This document shows positions 60,130 through 64,000 of a stretch of DNA of 64,000 bases, piece after piece. A program made the position numbers and the translations under genes. Source of the DNA: Thermosulfuriphilus ammonigenes (GTDB lineage Bacteria > Desulfobacterota > Thermodesulfobacteria > Thermodesulfobacteriales > ST65); assembly GCF_011207455.1 (NCBI RefSeq), contig NZ_CP048877.1, positions 1,914,576 to 1,978,575 of the forward strand. Direction: 5' to 3'. Numbering within the stretch: position 1 is the first letter of the stretch; the number at the start of each line of letters is the position of its first letter. The notes under the pieces are model-generated. The model searched no databases. It was not told the DNA's origin and saw only the letters and a list, made by a program, of their open reading frames with translations.

Positions 60130-60342
60130 ATGCCTCATTTAGAAGAAGTAGCCGAGGAGATTAACTCTGGGCGTCTTTCGGCCATGGTGTTTACCTGGCA
60201 GGGCATGTTGCTCATCGAGCACGTTAATCTCCAGACTTGGTTAATATCTGGCCGACTCCGCCGCACCGGAGAGGTCGTTAGCCTTCCGGCCAGGCCGGAT
60301 GTAGAGGTTATTATCCGGAAAAAAACTCTCCCCCAGCCTTGA
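60130..60342 (+). CDS. Small protein of unknown function (70 residues) upstream of a J-protein
   Basis: Not recognised. A soluble protein with short beta strands: LEEVAEEINSGRLSAMVFTW, WLISGRLRRTGEVVSLPARP, and a basic end VIIRKKTLPQP. The ATG has TCAGGAGCT upstream, and the next gene follows three bases after the stop, so the two are co-expressed. It may be a partner of the J-protein. Confidence 0.65.
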   Translation: MPHLEEVAEEINSGRLSAMVFTWQGMLLIEHVNLQTWLISGRLRRTGEVVSLPARPDVEVIIRKKTLPQP

Positions 60343-60345
60343 GCA

Positions 60346-61347
60346 ATGTATATCGGACGTAAAAAAGTTGGCTCCAGGATCTTTTATTTCATCCGTGAGT
60401 CCTACCAGGAGGGAGGGCTGTGGCGGAGTCGAGATCTTTTTGAACTGGGTGAAAACCCAGGCCGCTATATCATCTATCCGGGAGGCCATAGTTTCTATTT
60501 GGATGAGGCGGTCTTGGAAGGCCTGGCCTCCCGGGGGGTGGAGACAGATCAAATCGAACTTGAAGGGCTGTTTCTCCCCTTTGTGAAGCCCGAGATCCGG
60601 CGAATAGTCAGAGACTTTGAGCGGTCTCCAGTGGTGAGGGCTCGGCGTCGTCCGCGGGCAGAGCAACTGGCCCGGCAGGAGAGGTATCATCTCTTTGACC
60701 GCCGGAGGTTGGTCTTTCTTAAGTTTGGCCAAACAAATGTGGACAGTCTCCTTAAGCGCCCCCTGGTGTTTCTGGATGTCCTGGCCAATAAGAGCCGAGA
60801 TGAGATCGAACAGATGATCGAGGCCGATGAGGCTATCCTTAAGCCGAAAGAAATTCTGGCCTATATCTATGCAGCCTTTGGCCTGGCCGAATACTTCTCC
60901 GGCCATCTAACACGCTTTGTTCCTGAAGCCCGTGGGCAGGCCGAACTTGATCAGGTCTTTGAGGAGGCCGTCTGCCGGCTTGCCGATGATGAGCGCTACC
61001 GAATGGGGCTTGATCGGCAGACCGTCCTTAAGGATTATCTCTCTCGCTACGCCATTATGTATTATGACCTTGACTATCGTCTGCGACGCCAGTGGGAAAG
61101 GCGCCGTCTGGCGCGGGAGACAGCTTGGCGGCGGCAACAGGCCCCGGAGTTTCGGCGGGCCTGTCAGCAGGTGGGGCTTAGTGAAACCGAGGCCCTTACC
61201 ATGGATAAAGACCAGCTTTTAAGGCATTTCCGGCGTCTGGCTAAAAGACTTCATCCAGATCAAGGTGGAGAGCACGAGAGATTTATCGCCTTTAAAAAGG
61301 CCATGGAGTTTATTCTCACTTACCGGGGTTATCGTCATCTTTCATAA
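60346..61347 (+). CDS. J-domain protein with C-terminal J domain
   Basis: A 333-residue soluble protein. The first about 265 residues are not a known chaperone layout: a beta-rich start (GRKKVGSRIFYFIRESY, DLFELGENPGRYIIYPGGHS) then helices with Arg-rich runs. The J domain occupies about 271-333 at the C-terminus, with the HPD tripeptide at 303-305 (KRLHPDQGGEHERF). It should stimulate a DnaK-type Hsp70, with the N-terminal part as a client or localisation module. It overlaps rsmG tail to tail by 13 bases. Confidence 0.85.
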   Translation: MYIGRKKVGSRIFYFIRESYQEGGLWRSRDLFELGENPGRYIIYPGGHSFYLDEAVLEGLASRGVETDQIELEGLFLPFVKPEIRRIVRDFERSPVVRARRRPRAEQLARQERYHLFDRRRLVFLKFGQTNVDSLLKRPLVFLDVLANKSRDEIEQMIEADEAILKPKEILAYIYAAFGLAEYFSGHLTRFVPEARGQAELDQVFEEAVCRLADDERYRMGLDRQTVLKDYLSRYAIMYYDLDYRLRRQWERRRLARETAWRRQQAPEFRRACQQVGLSETEALTMDKDQLLRHFRRLAKRLHPDQGGEHERFIAFKKAMEFILTYRGYRHLS

Positions 61348-61973
61348 ATCAAGAGGTAACGCAGTTGTCCGTCAGGGAGCCTGAAGGAAACCACCTCCGA
61401 GGACCGGGAGAGACCCTGTTCTTCCTCTACCTCTGGTCGCAGAAGATAAAAAAATCGGGCCCCCTGCTTGGCATAAGGGGCTCCCAGTTTAAGAAAGCGC
61501 CGGTAGGAACCAAACCCCCGAGAAACAAGACTGCCGAAGCGCCCTTCTTCAAGAGGACACTTCTTACCGAAGTGGCAGACCACAGCCTGGCAGTTCCTAA
61601 GCCCTAACTGGAGACAGATCTTATTCATAAACACTACCCTTTCGGTTAGGGCTTCGGCCAGGGTAAAGGAAAGTTCTCTTCGGTAAATGGCCCCGATAAG
61701 TCCGGGGATACCGGCTCCAGAGCCAAGGTCAAGGACCGGGCCGCGGTCTATCATTTCGGAGAGGATAATGGCCTCCAGGATCTGGGAGACCCTCTGACTC
61801 CGGCTTTTGGCCGCGGTGAGATTTAATCGCGGGGCGGCCTCCTCGAAGGCTGTTAGCCAGTTCCAGAGGCAGTCGAAAGTTTGGGAGGCCAGGGGACTTA
61901 AACCATAGCGTCTTAACCAATGGTTCAGAAGCCTTTGACACTGTTTCTGGTTTAGATCACGAAGATAACTCAC
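61335..61973 (-). CDS. rsmG: 16S rRNA (guanine-527 N7)-methyltransferase
   Basis: A 212-residue SAM enzyme that methylates N7 of G527 in 16S rRNA. It has the SAM loop VLDLGSGAGIPGLIGAI, the upstream NLTAAKSRSQ, and the later VSRGFGSYRRFLKLG in the place of the family SRAFA motif. The GTG start is three bases after the pyrG stop. Loss of this enzyme in other bacteria gives low-level streptomycin resistance. Confidence 0.92.
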   Translation of the reverse strand: MSYLRDLNQKQCQRLLNHWLRRYGLSPLASQTFDCLWNWLTAFEEAAPRLNLTAAKSRSQRVSQILEAIILSEMIDRGPVLDLGSGAGIPGLIGAIYRRELSFTLAEALTERVVFMNKICLQLGLRNCQAVVCHFGKKCPLEEGRFGSLVSRGFGSYRRFLKLGAPYAKQGARFFYLLRPEVEEEQGLSRSSEVVSFRLPDGQLRYLLIYER

Positions 61974-61976
61974 CGC

Positions 61977-63656
61977 CTAGGCAGCCTTTTCCTCCGCACT
62001 TTTACTCTTTTGATAATCAAGAGCGGCCCGGATGAAGGCAGCAAACAGAGGGTGGGGAGCCATGGGTTTTGATTTGAACTCTGGATGAAATTGACAGCCC
62101 AGAAACCAGGGATGATCGGCTACCTCGATTATCTCCACCAACTTTCCATCAGGTGAGGTTCCAGATATTCTCAGGCCAGCTTTCTCCAGGGTTTCTCGGA
62201 ACCGGTTGTTGAACTCATAGCGATGTCGGTGCCGTTCGTAAATCTCGGAGCAACTATAGGCCTGGTGGGCAAAGGTTCCCTCAGTTAGCCGGCAGGGGTA
62301 GGCTCCCAGGCGCATAGTCCCCCCTTTGTTGACTTCCTCGTCTCGAAAGACGACCTGTTGGGTACGATAGTCAAACCATTCTTTCATCAGGTAGATAACA
62401 GGGTAGGCTGTGGTGGGGTCAAACTCGGTGGAGTTGGCCTCATGGAGGCCAGCTACATTGCGGGCAAACTCTATAACCGCCAGTTGCATCCCCAGGCAGA
62501 TGCCAAAGAAGGGAATCTTATTTTCTCGGGCCCAGTTGATAGCTAAAATCTTGCCCTCAATACCTCGGCTGCCAAAGCCTCCGGGGACCAGAACGCCATG
62601 GCAGCCGTTGAGCCTTTGACCGACATTCTCGGACCCCAGCTCCTCGGAATCCAGATAGGTGATCTCCACGGCAGCACTATTGGCCATGCCTCCGTGAACA
62701 ATGGCCTCATGAAGACTCTTGTAAGAATCTTTGAGGTGGACATACTTGCCCACTACAGCGATACGGACCCTCTTCTGGGGATGTTTGAGGCGATAGACCA
62801 AGTCCTCCCAGTTTTTCAGGACGGGAGATCTAGTCCAGATATTGAGAAGCTCAAGGATCTTTTCATCCAGGCCCTCTTTGTGGAAAATGAGAGGGATTTC
62901 ATAGATGCAGTCCACGTCTTTGGCGGTGATGACAGCATCTTCGTCCACGTTGCAGAAAAGGGCTATCTTGGCCTTTATCTCTGGAGTCAGAAACTGCTCT
63001 GTACGGCACATAAGAATGTCTGGCTGAATACCAATGGCTCGGAGTTCTTTGACACTGTGTTGGGTGGGTTTGGTTTTTACCTCGCCAGCGGCCCGAATAT
63101 AGGGAATATAGGTAAGGTGAATATAAAGGGTGTTCTCCCGGCCTAAATCAGCCCGAAGCTGACGGATGGCCTCAAGGAAAGGTAGCCCTTCTATGTCTCC
63201 CACCGTACCACCGATCTCAACGATGGCCACGTCGGCCTCTCCCGAGAGCTGGCGAATGGCGGCCTTAATCTCGTCGGTGACGTGGGGAATGATCTGCACC
63301 GTCCCTCCAAGATAATCCCCTCGGCGTTCCTTGGTGATCACCGAGAAATAAATTCTTCCAGAGGTGTAGTTGTTTTTCTTTCCCATCTTGGCCGAAGTGA
63401 AGCGCTCGTAGTGACCAAGATCCAGATCTGTCTCTGCTCCATCATCGGTGACGAAAACCTCCCCATGCTGGAAGGGATTCATGGTTCCTGGATCCACATT
63501 GATGTAAGGATCCAGTTTCTGAAAGGTGACTCTCAGCCCCCGGCTTTCTAAAAGGGCTCCAATGGCCGCCGCGGCCAGGCCCTTCCCTAAGGAAGAGAGA
63601 ACCCCTCCGGTAATAAAGATAAACTTGGTCTGACTATGTCTTCTCCTTCTGGGCAT
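61977..63656 (-). CDS. pyrG: CTP synthase
   Basis: A 559-residue enzyme that aminates UTP to CTP with glutamine. The synthase domain has [40 protein letters not shown] and [19 protein letters not shown]. The glutamine amidotransferase has [31 protein letters not shown] (catalytic Cys) and CQFHPEFKS. The second of two adjacent ATGs is chosen because AAGGAG lies six bases before it. The first ATG overlaps the upstream gene's stop (ATGA). Confidence 0.98.
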   Translation of the reverse strand: MPRRRRHSQTKFIFITGGVLSSLGKGLAAAAIGALLESRGLRVTFQKLDPYINVDPGTMNPFQHGEVFVTDDGAETDLDLGHYERFTSAKMGKKNNYTSGRIYFSVITKERRGDYLGGTVQIIPHVTDEIKAAIRQLSGEADVAIVEIGGTVGDIEGLPFLEAIRQLRADLGRENTLYIHLTYIPYIRAAGEVKTKPTQHSVKELRAIGIQPDILMCRTEQFLTPEIKAKIALFCNVDEDAVITAKDVDCIYEIPLIFHKEGLDEKILELLNIWTRSPVLKNWEDLVYRLKHPQKRVRIAVVGKYVHLKDSYKSLHEAIVHGGMANSAAVEITYLDSEELGSENVGQRLNGCHGVLVPGGFGSRGIEGKILAINWARENKIPFFGICLGMQLAVIEFARNVAGLHEANSTEFDPTTAYPVIYLMKEWFDYRTQQVVFRDEEVNKGGTMRLGAYPCRLTEGTFAHQAYSCSEIYERHRHRYEFNNRFRETLEKAGLRISGTSPDGKLVEIIEVADHPWFLGCQFHPEFKSKPMAPHPLFAAFIRAALDYQKSKSAEEKAA

Positions 63657-64000
63657 CATCGACTCCTTGTCTCGGACTTTTCTTGCCTTATGGAAATCAG
63701 CCGGGCCTCAGCCAGAACGCGACCATCGGGGGCGATGATCCGGAGGCCCTCAATCTTCTGGGACCTTAAGCTCTGGGGGAGGGTGACAATGAAGGCTGCC
63801 CCCTCCATGGAACCTAAGCTCAGAAAAATACCCGCTTCTGTGGCTACCAACACCTGAGATCCCTTGGGTAAGGCCTTCTGGAGAGATATTCTTAAAGCAA
63901 GGGAGTTGTCCGGCCGCCGGATGATCTGGCTCTTCCCCAACTCTTCCCCTTTAGGGGTTCTGACGATTCCTTCGGCCAGGGGTTCGTTCCTGACCTTTTG
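63656..64000 (-). CDS. C-terminal fragment of an unrecognised protein upstream of pyrG
   Basis: The frame is open from the right edge of the window to a TGA that overlaps the pyrG start, giving at least 114 residues. It reads as a beta-rich fold ([57 protein letters not shown]) with a basic end. No family is recognised from this part. An in-frame TTG at 63940 could start a shorter protein, but the open frame upstream continues in the same style ([15 protein letters not shown]). Confidence 0.6.
   Translation of the reverse strand, partial: QKVRNEPLAEGIVRTPKGEELGKSQIIRRPDNSLALRISLQKALPKGSQVLVATEAGIFLSLGSMEGAAFIVTLPQSLRSQKIEGLRIIAPDGRVLAEARLISIRQEKSETRSR

Noticed and set aside
62598..63146. A 182-codon plus-strand frame antisense to pyrG
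   Set aside because: Entirely within pyrG, no family resemblance, no ribosome site.
1..64000. CRISPR array, insertion sequence, prophage or integrase
   Set aside because: No regularly spaced repeats, transposase, integrase or terminal inverted repeats were seen on reading the window.

Overview
The window is chromosomal core sequence from a compact, moderately GC-rich, double-membraned bacterium. The best fit is a thermophilic member of the Thermodesulfobacteriota/Desulfobacterota. Evidence for this is a TtuA-type tRNA thiolase (2-thiolation of T54 is a thermophile trait), an Aquifex-type aconitase, SelB, a tetraheme cytochrome/FeS/NrfD membrane redox module, many HDOD and PAS signalling proteins, and a PpiD/SurA-type periplasmic chaperone. 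The lineage is inferred from gene families read by eye; no database search was run. No insertion sequence, prophage or CRISPR array was seen.

Layout. 1-5429 is mostly minus strand: prfA (partial), rpmE and rho behind a recognisable promoter, then a PsiE-like gene on the plus strand facing aconitase and a DAHP synthase-like gene. 5572-12741 holds a GT39-type glycosyltransferase facing a seven-gene minus-strand operon (Rho-N-like protein, purC, ParB-like, SPL-like radical SAM protein, secreted nuclease, MarC, histone-deacetylase-like). 12793-15437 is the cytochrome/FeS/NrfD operon with its own terminator. 15354-16243 is an AT-rich stretch with one orphan gene and two tRNAs (Cys, Met). 16305-33646 carries yihY-ttuA, endonuclease V, cheD-HDOD, a hybrid histidine kinase with nadE, a phosphatidyltransferase-rsmI-hpt-microprotein operon, an HDOD-GAF protein, a degenerate KptA-like protein, an FKBP-methyltransferase fusion, and EamA-murJ-GGDEF-MinD. 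selB follows on the minus strand.

35648-52154 is the mltG gene plus a division and cell wall (dcw) cluster: mraZ, rsmH, ftsL, ftsI-like, murE, murF, mraY, murD, murG, murC, murB, ftsQ, ftsA, ftsZ. It opens with a clear promoter whose start point lies in four 10-bp-spaced MraZ boxes. The cluster supplies UDP-MurNAc-pentapeptide, lipid I and lipid II, and the divisome core. Two things are abnormal. The ftsI product keeps its membrane anchor, pedestal, surrounding transpeptidase scaffold and a PASTA domain, but lacks all three catalytic motifs (SxxK, SxN, KTG). ftsW, normally between murD and murG, is absent because those genes overlap by one base. This is the most exciting feature of the window.

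52155-64000 holds tRNA-Ala, two small unknown genes, ppiD, a PP-loop thiolase-like gene, recN under a palindrome, an unknown gene, amtB behind a canonical sigma-54 promoter, a two-gene J-protein unit, rsmG, pyrG and the C-terminal part of an unknown gene.

A recurring structural theme is tight tail-to-tail packing. Of nine convergent gene junctions, eight overlap, and five of those overlap by exactly four bases so that the two stop codons interlock on opposite strands.
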